Origin: Tomocerus qinae
Lineage: Eukaryota > Arthropoda > Collembola > Entomobryomorpha > Tomoceridae
Direction of reading: 5' to 3'
DNA length: 64,000 bases
Assembly: GCA_020055645.1 (NCBI GenBank)
Contig: CM034546.1
Location: forward strand, 31,744,001 to 31,808,000
The notes beneath the pieces are model-generated. The model was not told where the DNA came from. It saw only the letters and a program-made list of their open reading frames with translations, and did not search any database. Each line of letters opens with the position of its first letter. Position 1 is the first letter of the stretch. Of the stretch, positions 1 through 10,743 are shown piece after piece. The translations under genes were made by a program, and so were the position numbers.

Positions 1-513
1 AAGAGAATTGCAGTCGGACATATAAAATGGGAGGAAGAAGATTTGTCGGTTCTCTCCAGCCACGTCGACAGAAAAGCAGATTATTATTTGTGGGAGGGAG
101 GAAGGGGGAGGGGAATGGAGGGGACAGAGTTTAAGGAGTTAACGGAATTGTATTAAACTAGTTCGAGTGAATCCCGATAATTGTCATTTGAGTTAATTTT
201 GAGGATTGGATGGTGGAGATTTCTATCTTCTTGTAGTTACTTAATTGGTCTGTTTGTGTTGCCGTTATTAATGTTTACATTTCGATCCTCCTAAATGTTA
301 TCCACAGAAATCTTAAAAGGCTATGAAATAAAGTTATCTACAATCATTTATGACATTTTGTAAATAAAATCTTTATTTTAATGAACTTTATATTATTTGA
401 AATACAAAAATAACTATAAAATCTATATTTCTTCTACTGGCGTCGCAACCGCATTTTTTCATTTCGATGGCTAGCAGACATTTTTTGGTCACAATTGAAG
501 GCCAGTAATCTAT
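1..513. repeat. Diverged tandem array, left part
   Basis: This is the left part of a tandem array interrupted by the LTR elements at 514-6157. A block at 1-160 is nearly repeated at 6323-6480. A hallmark 'tggcgtcgcaaccgcat' lies at about 438 and recurs, diverged, at 6911, 7253, 7617 and 8035. Both copies of the 1-160 block read as an open frame ending in a Gly/Arg/Glu-rich tail, but most differences between them change amino acids, so I see no evidence of selection on a protein. The sequence before position 514 (ending ctat) resumes after 6157. Confidence 0.7.
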
Positions 514-590
514 TGTCGCGGAGTTGGTATAAAGTGAGACTTGGAAGTCTCGAGGATAGGCTAGGCTTGTTGATTGTGTAAGAAGTAACA

Positions 591-668
591 AGCTCGTGCT
601 TAGCTCAGTTGGAAGAGCATCGGTCGCGTTTACCTGAAGGGCGGGGGTTCGAGTCCCTCAGCCGGGCT
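591..668 (+). ncRNA. tRNA-like Pol III module in left TRIM LTR
   Basis: The segment has an A box (tagctcagttgg), a D-arm (gctc/gagc), an intact T-arm (ggggg-ttcgagt-ccctc) matching the B-box consensus GGTTCGANNCC, and a T5 run just downstream (673-677) that could terminate Pol III. The acceptor stem pairs for only 4-6 bp and the anticodon loop lacks the normal T33, so a functional tRNA is unlikely. I read it as a tRNA-derived promoter module captured by the LTR. Confidence 0.7.
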
Positions 669-856
669 TTACTTTTTACACAACCACTCGACATGGTGGA
701 GATGGGTTTTCGGTCCCCGTATTTTCTCATAGGAGGAGCGGGTGAGTGCGTGGAAGCACTCTGAATAAAAATGGGAAGTTGTCGCGGAGTTGGTATAAAG
801 TGAGACTTGGAAGTCTCGAGGATAGGCTAGGCTTGTTGATTGTGTAAGAAGTAACA

Positions 857-934
857 AGCTCGTGCTTAGCTCAGTTGGAAGAGCATCGGTCGCGTTTACC
901 TGAAGGGCGGGGGTTCGAGTCCCTCAGCCGGGCT
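857..934 (+). ncRNA. tRNA-like Pol III module in right TRIM LTR
   Basis: Identical copy of the 591-668 module, displaced by 266 bases because it lies in the second LTR. It has the same A box, B box and downstream T run. The same defects (weak acceptor stem, odd anticodon loop) argue against a real tRNA gene. Confidence 0.7.
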
Positions 935-959
935 TTACTTTTTACACAACCACTCGACA

Positions 960-1325
960 TGTCATGTGGGAACATTATTTAAATGTATTGTAACTGGCGG
1001 CTCTACTGTGCCTTGACCAATCACAGACATCCACGCAAGTGGTGGATGGGATTGCTCAAGATAGAGCAGAGACGACCAGAAAAAGGCGAAGAACAAGCCG
1101 CCATGTGGTCATTCAGTTGAGGGACATTGAGTCATGAGCATGCCTTGAGCATGCAGTCAAATAAAGTCATCTCTTCTGGATTCGTGGTGGTTTTCGGAAG
1201 ATGGTTTACTGGCTTACTAGTACCCGGGTAGGTGCATGAATTGTTCCGTGAGAGCAGACCAAAGGCAACCGTGCCAGCTCTACTATCTGAGGTCGCATCA
1301 TCCCAAGTCCCAGTCTAACTTGACA
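960..1325 (+). repeat. Left LTR of the LARD-like element
   Basis: TG...CA ends and AATAAA signal (agtcaaataaagtc). Its first base follows the last base of the TRIM's right LTR directly. Confidence 0.8.
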
Positions 1326-4269
1326 AGATTCGGATTCGTTTTCGTCTTTGGGGACTGCTTTTCGGATCAACGTTCGTCACACGGGACACGTAAGTCACAG
1401 AAATCAATTTACAAATTTTGAGTTAATATCAATTATGATGAGAATGGGAACAAATTATGCATGAAGTAGTTTTTTGGGGTTTTTGAACGGGTTTGATTGT
1501 TGAATGGGCGGAGTGTGGTCAGTGTCGTAATTTTTACGTCCTTGCAATTTTGATTTAATGGGGTTAAAATCGAATAGTAAATTTTAAAAGGGGTTATTTT
1601 CATTCGGTCATTGTTAATGGGATTTCTCCAAATATATAACACCGATGTGTGTACCGAATTACGCCAAAATTGCGCATTTTGAGGACAAAATGAGTTTGTG
1701 TAAGGGGAGATGTGCGTAACTGACTATAACTTCGGTTATTCTGGTTAAAATAATTATGCTATGGTTTAAAATGATTTATGGGAGCATAAAATCATATAAT
1801 TAAGGGGAGTTGAATTTCTATTAAAAATCAAGGGGTGTATTTTATAGCATTTTTGTTGGTTGCAACATAGACATGTGTATTGCATCGAGTGCACAGTGAG
1901 TCGTGATACATTTTGCGTATACGACACTGCATAGGTACTTCTTTTCAAAGTCAAATTGTACTAGAAATTATTATGCGCGTATATTTTTCTTGAAAATTGA
2001 ATTCTATTTCGTACCAGCACTGAGTTCATGCGTGAGCCGCAGTGAGTACGATACTTCCAATTAACATTGTTGAAGTACAGTTGGCAGCATTTCTAACTAA
2101 GCTAAATGTCCATTTCTTAACCAGAACTCTGGCAAAATTTTCTGAATTTTCTTATTTTGCCCCAATTGATGATTCAATAGTAATAGTACTTTCTATTACT
2201 CGGTGGATAGATACGGGACGTTGTTCTAACTCTTGTATGCTAAGCGATGGCTATATTGTAATTCTTGGCGACAGTCTGGTGCTTGAACTTTTCTGTCTTA
2301 TCTTCCTTTTGACTTTGAGTTAAAGTCAAAAAGAAGGAAATGAATCTCTAATGAGCCAAAAAGGACGCCTATGAATCTTAATTAGTGGCAATGACTGGTT
2401 ATATTTAAATTGATTTGAGATTAGAAATAAGAATGAGCCTATAACCATACTAAAAAGTTGAAGGTTGAGTATGATACATGTTTAAATAATATCTATGTTT
2501 ATGATATGATAATTTTAGGGGGAGTTGAAACTAGTAGATAAGCATTAAATTTGTGTACATAAATTAATCCTAATTTGTTTTTTTGTGAGCTAACCTTTTG
2601 TTTGCGACAAGATGTATGACATTGAGGATAATTCTCGTTGCCATGGAGACGACAATCGTGGTGATGGCCATGATAACGATGGCGCGACTCTTAATGAGGA
2701 GGGAGAGTCGTCAAGAGACAGAGCAAGAGTGAACACACGGGGAATGATGGTGCTCCTCGAGACGACGACATCTCATAGAAAAGTTGAACAAAGAGCCATG
2801 GAGAGTGACGACGAGGAAGACCTTGTCTTTGGGCAAATGGTTTAACTACTCATTGGGATATTGGGTTTTGATTTATTTCTCTTTTTGAATTTTTTGATTT
2901 TGATTTAACAATTTTGGTTGAAATGATTGGTTTGATTTTGAATTTGGAGTTAAATTGAAGGGGGAAGTTGAAAAATTGATTTTGGAAATATTTTGAGTTT
3001 ATCTTTGGGTTTTGTTTGAAATTGATTTTGTTTGAATTTTATTTGAAATGAATTTGAAATTAAAAATTATTAGGCAATATTTTATGATGGTTGATACCAT
3101 GGTGTATAATAGGGTGTTTTGTGGGTATAAAATAATTTTTGTTTGAATGTTGGGAGAATACACATACAAGTACGATATCCAATTAATTAATTTGAGTATT
3201 GGTTTATAATTATTTAAAAGTTCAATTTTGAGGTAATTGTGGACAAGTTTAATTTAATTTGTTATTTTGATTTTGTTGAATAGAGAAGGAGAGATAACTA
3301 CTGTTTCGAATAATGGGCAAATACTGAGTAATACTGGGTTTTGGTAAAGTTGATTTTGAATTTTGTGAAGATATTGAGAAAATGTATTTATAATTGAGTT
3401 TGAGTATGAATTTTAGAGTGTTATGTTGAGTTGATTTTCATTAGTTTTGATTTGTTGAGATAAAATAGATTAACAATTGGACAATTTGAGTTTAAAATTC
3501 ATAGGAAAGGGAATAGAATAGAGGGTGGCTAACTGAGTTGAGTCTAACTGAATTTTATTATTTCAAAGTAGATAGAAAAGCGACAGAAGACAGTTGCACT
3601 AACAAATAATAAATCCTTTTTGGTACTCTACTTTCTTATTGATTTCCTAAAATAGCCTAGCGATGCAGAAAGTAAGTTTGAAGCATAAAAGTTGTGTTGG
3701 CGTTAAAATATTTTTGATTTTATAATGGTGTGAACATTGAATACGGGTCACCACGATATCAAAAGGGGCGATAACTCATTATATAGTAATTGTATATTTC
3801 AATAGTACCTTCTAAGATGGGAGACCCTCGGGTAAAATTCGGTGTTAATTCATCACGCCCGTTGGAATCTTTTAGCCCTGTTGCCGTGGCAATTGCCATT
3901 GGGCTAAGGCTGTACTAATACGGTTCGGTCGCAAATTCGGTATTAGTTTACCACCGACCATGGGATCTGACTAACATCTTTCCTTTTTGAACAAATAATA
4001 CTAACAATCTTCGTTGAGTTACAAAATCGCATAATTCCCTGTTAATGAAATTAGCTTGACTCGCAATGTGACTAATTAACCACCAGATATAATAAAGAGT
4101 TGTTTTGAAAGTTGGTTTAGTTCTAATAAAAATGCCAATAGGAATGAAATGTGTGGAAAATAGAAGTAAGTATCTGCTATGGTTGATATGAAATCCTAGT
4201 TAACTGACGAGTTTAATGAAGGATTTATGTGTTTTTGTTGTTTTGGAAAAGTGAAGTGCATATAGTTTT

Positions 4270-4900
4270 TAAGAGAAACTACTGTCTGTCGGGAGTCTTA
4301 AATAGCCTAGGAAATGTTCATGATATGGTGAATCATTCGTGCTAAAGATACCGGGAGGGAGTAAGTCATAATATAAATTATAGGTTAGTGAGTTTATTCT
4401 GTCTGTCGGTTCCGAAATAAGCCTATGGTAATATTCGCGATAATGTGAATTATTCGTGCTAGTAGGAAACCGGTAGGGGGAAAAGAATATTTAGTTTTAA
4501 GAATGAAAAATAGATTCTGAGTCAGGATTCTATGAGAATAATTTAGTTATTGAAGGGACCCTAGGTATAATTTTGAGTCAGAAATTATCCAGAGGTTGAG
4601 GTTTGGATGCACAAATATTTTTAGGAGAAACATAAAGGGTCATCATAAAGTTATACACGTAAGGAATAAACTGATGTACAAGGGTTTTGATCCGGGTTTT
4701 GCGAGGATAATTGTTTGTGGATTTGCTAAAAAATATGAGTGTTAACTTACTATATTTAGGAAATATGAGAGCATATATTGAGAAATAGACCTGAAGGAAA
4801 ATACGAGTGAGTTATCCCAGGCTAATAATAAAGAGTGTTAAAGAGTTTGACCTGTAGGAAAATACGAGTGAGTTATCCCAGGCTAGTATAAATAGAATAG
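4270..4900 (+). repeat. Paired short repeats inside the LARD interior
   Basis: Two blocks containing 'ctgtctgtcgg' and ending 'ccggtaggggg' or similar lie at about 4283-4360 and 4402-4480. Two near-identical blocks with 'atacgagtgagttatccc' lie at about 4788 and 4849. They may be structured or duplicated parts of the element's RNA. No protein is evident. Confidence 0.5.
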
Positions 4901-5318
4901 AGAATTAATTATAATAAATGTGTTGAGTTGAGTGAAGTGCGTTAAAACAAACTGAAATGAAAGTTTGATTATGAAAAGTAAAAGTTTATTTGATGTTTGT
5001 TGATTAAAATGAAATATTATTTATTTTGTGAGTGAAATATAAAAAAAATATAATGATGATTTTGATTTTGTGATGAAAAGTGTAAGCCCAGGAATGAAGA
5101 AACAGTAGGTATAATAAAGTTAAAGAAAATTAACAGTATGAAGTGCGTAAAGTGAAAGTTTAATTAAATATATTTTAAAACGATTAAAATGAAAAGAAAA
5201 GTTAATTTGATTTGTAAGAAATGTTCTAATCATGATTTTGTTTGTTGAGTTTTAGTTTTTTGAGCTGTTGCGTTGTGGTATTCTAACGGTTGATGTTTTA
5301 AGCGGTGGATATGACAGA

Positions 5319-5425
5319 GATCATCTTATTTTGTGCCACGTTGCCGTATATCGGGCAAGGCAGTGATGGAGTCCTAGATCATCATGTTTTGTGCCACGTT
5401 GCCGTATATCGGGCAAGGCAGTACT
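5319..5425 (+). repeat. Tandem duplication inside the LARD interior
   Basis: Two copies of a roughly 45-bp unit containing 'tgtgccacgttgccgtatat' (about 5319-5363 and 5376-5422) lie close to the right LTR. Function unknown. Confidence 0.6.
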
Positions 5426-5791
5426 GGGAGCCGGAGACAACTGTGTGTATACTTCAGTATGTCAAGCGGACCAGTAGTGAAAACAACAGTCAGCCAACGC
5501 ATCTCAAGACATTCACTTATTTATTGATAATTTTGATAGTTTGAATTTGGGTTTGATGATTTTGGTTATTGGAATTTATTGAAAATTGAGGATATTATGT
5601 GAAATGTATTTTGTATCGTGATGTGAGGATTAGAATGTATGAGGATTTATGTTAATGCTAAGTAATTATCATTTGAGTTTTCTTTGGGAATTATTGTTAT
5701 TTTGTAAATTACTATTTGGGAAATTTAAAGCTTTTTCTTGATGTTATGTAAGTTTAAGTCTGGTGGAACAGACTGTCCTTGAACAGGGAGA

Positions 5792-6157
5792 TGTCATGTG
5801 GGAACATTATTTAAATGTATTGTAACTGGCGGCTCTACTGTGCCTTGACCAATCACAGACATCCACGCAAGTGGTGGATGGGATTGCTCAAGATAGAGCA
5901 GAGACGACCAGAAAAAGGCGAAGAACAAGCCGCCATGTGGTCATTCAGTTGAGGGACATTGAGTCATGAGCATGCCTTGAGCATGCAGTCAAATAAAGTC
6001 ATCTCTTCTGGATTCGTGGTGGTTTTCGGAAGATGGTTTACTGGCTTACTAGTACCCGGGTAGGTGCATGAATTGTTCCGTGAGAGCAGACCAAAGGCAA
6101 CCGTGCCAGCTCTACTATCTGAGGTCGCATCATCCCAAGTCCCAGTCTAACTTGACA
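5792..6157 (+). repeat. Right LTR of the LARD-like element
   Basis: Identical by eye to 960-1325. It is followed by CTAT and the resumed tandem array. Confidence 0.8.
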
Positions 6158-8160
6158 CTATTCTATTGTCACCACCCGCCGAAGACATAAAAAGTTTCCT
6201 ACATGGCCATGAAATACCAATTTTCGTGCCAAAAAGGCATATTTCACATAAATGCCGCTTTGAACAAACATTTTCATGCAGAAACTGGTCTACGTCGTTG
6301 ATTGAGTTGACGAAGAAAGAAATAAAGAGAATTTCAGTCGGAATAATAAAGTGGAAGGAAGAAGATTTGTCGGTTCTCTCCAGCCACGTCGACAGAAAAG
6401 CAGATTATTATTTGTGGGAGGAAGGAAGGGGGAGGGGAATGGAGGAGGAAGAGTGGAAGGAGTTAAGGAAATTGTAATAAACTACTTCAAGCAATTTCCA
6501 ACAATTGACATTTGAGCAATCTCCATCCTTCTAAATTTGATTTAAACAAATTTTAAATGACAATGAATTAAATTTATTTAATCATTATTTGTAACATTTT
6601 ATAATTAAAATAAATATTTCAATAAGTATGAAACTAATTCGGATACATACGAATAATTGTCATTTTGTTGATGTCAAAGATTAGATCGTATCTATCTTCC
6701 TCCGTTGTGATTGTAGTAATTTCTCTCCAATTTTCTTTGGTCTGTTTATTGAAATTATCCTCTTAAAATAAATCAAAACTGGCAATGAAATAAAATGATT
6801 CTATAATTATTTATTGATTTAAAAAAATTAAGTTTATTTTAATAAAAAACATTTATTTCCAATTCGACCACTGAATAATCTATGAATTGAGGAAGTCATT
6901 TTTCTCCCATTGGCGTCGCTACGGCATTTTTTTATTTCGTGCACCAGATAATAATTATTAGCATCAATCGAAGGATTACATTCTACTCTATTGTTAAAAC
7001 CCGCCGAAGACATAAAAAGTTTTCGACAAGTTCATGAAATATTGATTCCTCCACCAGAAAAGGCAATTTTAATGCAAATGCACTGGTGGGCGGTTATGAT
7101 AAACCGGAGACCATTCCATGGTGGTGTAAATTGCATCTCCTCCGTCTCTTCAAAGACTTCCTGTATTTCGTAATAAAAGACATAAAATATATCCTAATTC
7201 ATATTTTACAAACTTAATCCATTTTCGCCCAAAAAAATTAATTGCATTCTCATTGGCGTCGCAACCGCATTTCTTCATTTCTACCCCCAGGGAATAATTT
7301 TTGGTCCAAATCGAGAGACTGAAATCTAATCTATTGTCATCATCCGCCGAAGACATAAAAAGTTCCCAAGATGGTCATGAAATATCAATTTTCCTGCTAA
7401 AAAGTCAAATTTTATGAAAATGGCGTGTTGCTCCTACATTTTCAGTCAGACACCGGTCTATAATGATACAATACTGGCTCAAATTCGCCGTAAGTTCATC
7501 TCCACCTCGAGCGACTTAAATGCTTCCTTAATAAGGTAATTAAACATTTTGAAGATAATGCCCGCGCTTTACTAATTTATTTCTTTTTCAACCATAAAGC
7601 TTAGCTACAATTCCATTGGCGTCTCAACGGCGTTTTCTCATGTCAATGACTAGAGACATCTTTTTAGTAGCAATGAATAGACTGCGATCTAATCTGTTTG
7701 AGTGGTTAATGGAATTTTATTAAACTAATTTGAATAAATACCAATAATTGTGATTCCAGTTGATATCGAGGATTGGATGGTGGAGATTTCTTTCTATTTT
7801 ATTTTTTGGGTGTAGTAATTCTTCTCGTAGTTACTTTAATGTGCTTTTTGTCTTTGTTTATGTTCACATTTCCATCCTCCTAAATTATATCCACAGAAAT
7901 TTTAATTGACTATGAAATGAAATCATATAGTGATCATTTGTGACTTTTTATAAATAGTTTGTTTTTCTTAAATAAATTACAAAATTTTACTATTGTGAAA
8001 ACTAAATGAACTATAAATTCCAGTTCCTTCCAACTGGCGTCTCAACGGCATTTTTTTATTTTGAGAATTATTAAACAATTATTGGTCACAATCCACAGAC
8101 TGAAACGTATTCTATTGTCACTACCCTCCGAAGACATAAAATGTTTCAATTTGACCGTGG
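6158..8160. repeat. Diverged tandem array, right part
   Basis: Continuation of the array broken by the LTR elements. Repeated landmarks are 'ggcgtc.caac.gcattt' (6911, 7253, 7617, 8035; spacings 342, 364 and 418) and a 'ctattgtc...ccgccgaagacataaaa' block (6163, 6993, 7341, 8114). Units are strongly diverged, so the array is old. An open frame at 6166-6477 covers one unit, but sister units are broken differently, so I do not call a gene. Confidence 0.7.
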
Positions 8161-10743
8161 AAAACCAACTGAATGTCCCCTTTGTGCGTTGATTTTTATA
8201 AACCTAATTTTTGGTATTTTAAAATTAGCTCAATCAAACGTATTAAAATTTAAATTATTATATAAATCAAAAATTTTACAACAAATTTCTTTAAAGAAAG
8301 CAATAACTATAATTGTTGACGGATTATTTGAAATCTGTTTTTAATTAGAATAATGTGCAAAGAGCTTAATTTTATTTTTATTTTATAGCTTTGCATTTTA
8401 ATTATATTCATTATATTGTTATTATTGATAAACATAGAGGCTAAATGGCATTATAAAATAAATAAACTGAAATTAATAATAATGTATTGATTTATTAATT
8501 TAAAAAATTTCTTTAGTGAAGAATATTTTGACTAAAATAAAAAGAGTGACGGCAAGTCGCAACATAAGCTTACCTAAGTAAAGGAGAACGATTGGTAACA
8601 ATTGCTGCTTTATTATAAAATCTGAAAGAAACTAAAACGATTTGTATCTTACAGTAACTTGCTAGCATTTGCTTCCAATATTTGAAAGCTTCGAGGCATA
8701 ATTTTTTTATACTGCCATAATATTTGCCCAATGGATCTCCCAGTTACAATTTCAGATGACAAACCCAAAAACAAACGTTGTTTTGTACCCAAATCATGAT
8801 AGGATGTTTTTTTGGAATTAAAGAACAAACAAAGTTGGTAGTTCTGAGAGATTAACTGAAACTTTATCGGTTATTAATTTAATGTTAACACAAATCTGAA
8901 CTTACCGTTTTTATGAAAATCATTTCATTTTTACAATATTAGATTTCAAAATTCAATGCATGAAAATTGTATTCAATGTTCCAACAACTCCTTTTTATTT
9001 ATTCTTCGACTATTGTGCAGAGATCGGCAACGAATGTTTCTAATAATTGCTTTCAAATAAGCTACAAGTATGTTTAATGACATACAGTGTCGCCCTTAAT
9101 TTATAAATCAGCTTCTTTCTTTGTTCACTTATTTTTGTAATTTTACTACAAAATTTTTGCGGTAGAAATGTGCATGAAATTATTTCATTCTCTTCAACCT
9201 GTTGGTTAAGAAATAATTCTGTGACTTTCACTTCCCCATCATGATCGACAATTTTTTAAACAACTCATTACCGCATTGAAAAATTTCATTATTTCATGAA
9301 TAATTTCATCAAATATGACCATGCTATTAATATATCAATACAGTAAAATAACGAGTATTAATAATACGTTAGTCAAAAGAAATATACGCCACAAAACGTA
9401 ATTTAACATCTTAAAACATCCTTCATTTACATGCTTTTGTCATAGTTCATTATTCCTTTATTATTCCTTTATAGATTATTTTTAGAAACAACTAGCATCA
9501 TTATTCAACCTGAATGGATAACGTTATTACTATTCCAATCGCATGAAGTTAACTGATTCACTGTTAATATTGTCCATAGTAATGATTAATGATATTATAT
9601 ATTCAAATAATTGCTACATGGTTTCGGATATTAATATATTAGTATTTCATCTTCCTACTTCAATATTGATTTTGACCCTGATGATCTGATATCCTATGTT
9701 AGAGGTCTAATTCGTTACCTGGCTAGGCAAATCATGCAGTGGCCCTCTATAGTAGATACTGGAGCTGTGCTAAGTAGCCATTCGTTTACAGATAGTCCCG
9801 CATTTGTTGAACATACTTTTAGTAGCAATAATAGTTAAAGTAAAAGCATTTTAAGGTTGAATTTAGTTCAATACGCAGAACTCATTGCTCTTAGAAAATC
9901 TCTTTTCATCACATTTACCCAATTGTAATTTGGAGCAAACGATTTATACATACACATATGACTTTGGCTTCCTATGTGTCAATTTAAAGTGCAAATGTAA
10001 ATGATAACGTGTAGAATCCACTAGTAAGAAATTGAAATTTGGGGTTCTTAGTAAAATAATATTATCAACCCTGGGTATGAAATTATATACTTCTTGCTTC
10101 TACGTCAAGAGCAAAAATTAACTAAGTATAACCCGTACATTAGAAAATAATTTAACCAAATATAATTAACGTCGGTCTACAAGTCTGCCATAACTGATGT
10201 GTAAGAAGAAAATGCTGACGTCAGTGTTATTGCAATTTTTGAATGTATAATAAGTAGGTAGGCATGATTCATCGGCCGTAGTCCATTATACTTATTTGGT
10301 ATTTCCAGAAAGTAATTAAGCAAATGAGCACGATGTAGCAAATCATTAACTGATCGCCTGAATAAATTATCTGTAAATCATTCTCATTGTTAAATGCATA
10401 ACAATATGTGAAACTATTGACTTTTACAATGCACACCATTCAGTAAACAGATTTATAAATTTCTAGCATAAAATTAATGGAATTAGCAAAAATTTATAAA
10501 AGTGTGCAGAATCATTTACTATCTACAAGTTACTGCTAGTGGAGTATATTTTTGTTCAGAAGTGAAATGTTAATTTTAGTTCTTGCGTATTTAATTCTAG
10601 AAAAATATAATTAGTGTCCCAACGGGATTATTTTTGTAAAGAGACCCGTTTTATCTGTATCCTATCTACGACATTGTTCGACTACGGTTTCATTCACTTC
10701 TGCAAAATTGTAGAATCCTTTTATGCAGAAATAACGGTTAGAA
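8161..10743. other. AT-rich intergenic stretch
   Basis: No recognisable gene apart from the exon-like frame at 9641-9838. The segment just before 10744 is probably the promoter and 5' UTR of the sugar transporter, but I see no clear TATA box or initiator. Confidence 0.6.
9641..9838 (+). other. Orphan exon-like open frame (66 codons)
   Basis: An open frame without an early ATG follows a possible acceptor (tatattag) and ends in TAA. Its translation has ordinary protein composition, including 'DFDPDDLISYVRGLIRYLAR', unlike the low-complexity noise around it. No neighbouring exon is visible. It could be a terminal exon, a decayed gene or a transposon fragment. I do not recognise the family. Confidence 0.3.

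Larger units (their letters stand above)
514..959 (+). mobile_element. TRIM (miniature LTR element) with tRNA-like LTRs
   Basis: Two 180-bp direct repeats (514-693 and 780-959), identical by eye, each start TGTCGCGG and end CTCGACA, the TG...CA form of LTRs. The 86-bp interior starts TGGTGG directly after the left LTR, as a primer-binding site would, and ends in a purine run (aaaaatgggaag, about 767-778) directly before the right LTR, as a polypurine tract would. There is no coding capacity, so this is a terminal-repeat retrotransposon in miniature, dependent on another element. It looks structurally whole and young. Each LTR carries a tRNA-like Pol III module. The right LTR abuts the next LTR element with no base between. 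Confidence 0.8.
960..6157 (+). mobile_element. LARD-like non-coding LTR element, about 5.2 kb
   Basis: The 366-bp direct repeats at 960-1325 and 5792-6157 are identical by eye, begin TGTCATGTGG and end AACTTGACA. Each holds an AATAAA signal. A purine stretch (aacagggaga) precedes the right repeat. The roughly 4.47-kb interior is AT-rich, with no recognisable gag, protease, reverse transcriptase or integrase, so it fits a large retrotransposon derivative (LARD). The only notable open frame is a short acidic one (2612-2845, 77 codons), of no recognised family. Identical LTRs mean a recent insertion. CTAT occurs at 510-513 and again at 6158-6161, flanking this element together with the TRIM. Confidence 0.75.

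Noticed and set aside
591-934. Two functional tRNA genes
   Set aside because: Weak acceptor stem, missing T33, and location inside LTR repeats. Kept as tRNA-like modules.
2612-2845. Acidic 77-codon ORF as a retroelement gag gene
   Set aside because: Too short, low complexity, and no zinc knuckle or capsid features.
6166-6477. 103-codon ORF as a gene
   Set aside because: Covers one unit of an old tandem array. Sister units are not open, and its start lies at the edge of the LTR insertion.
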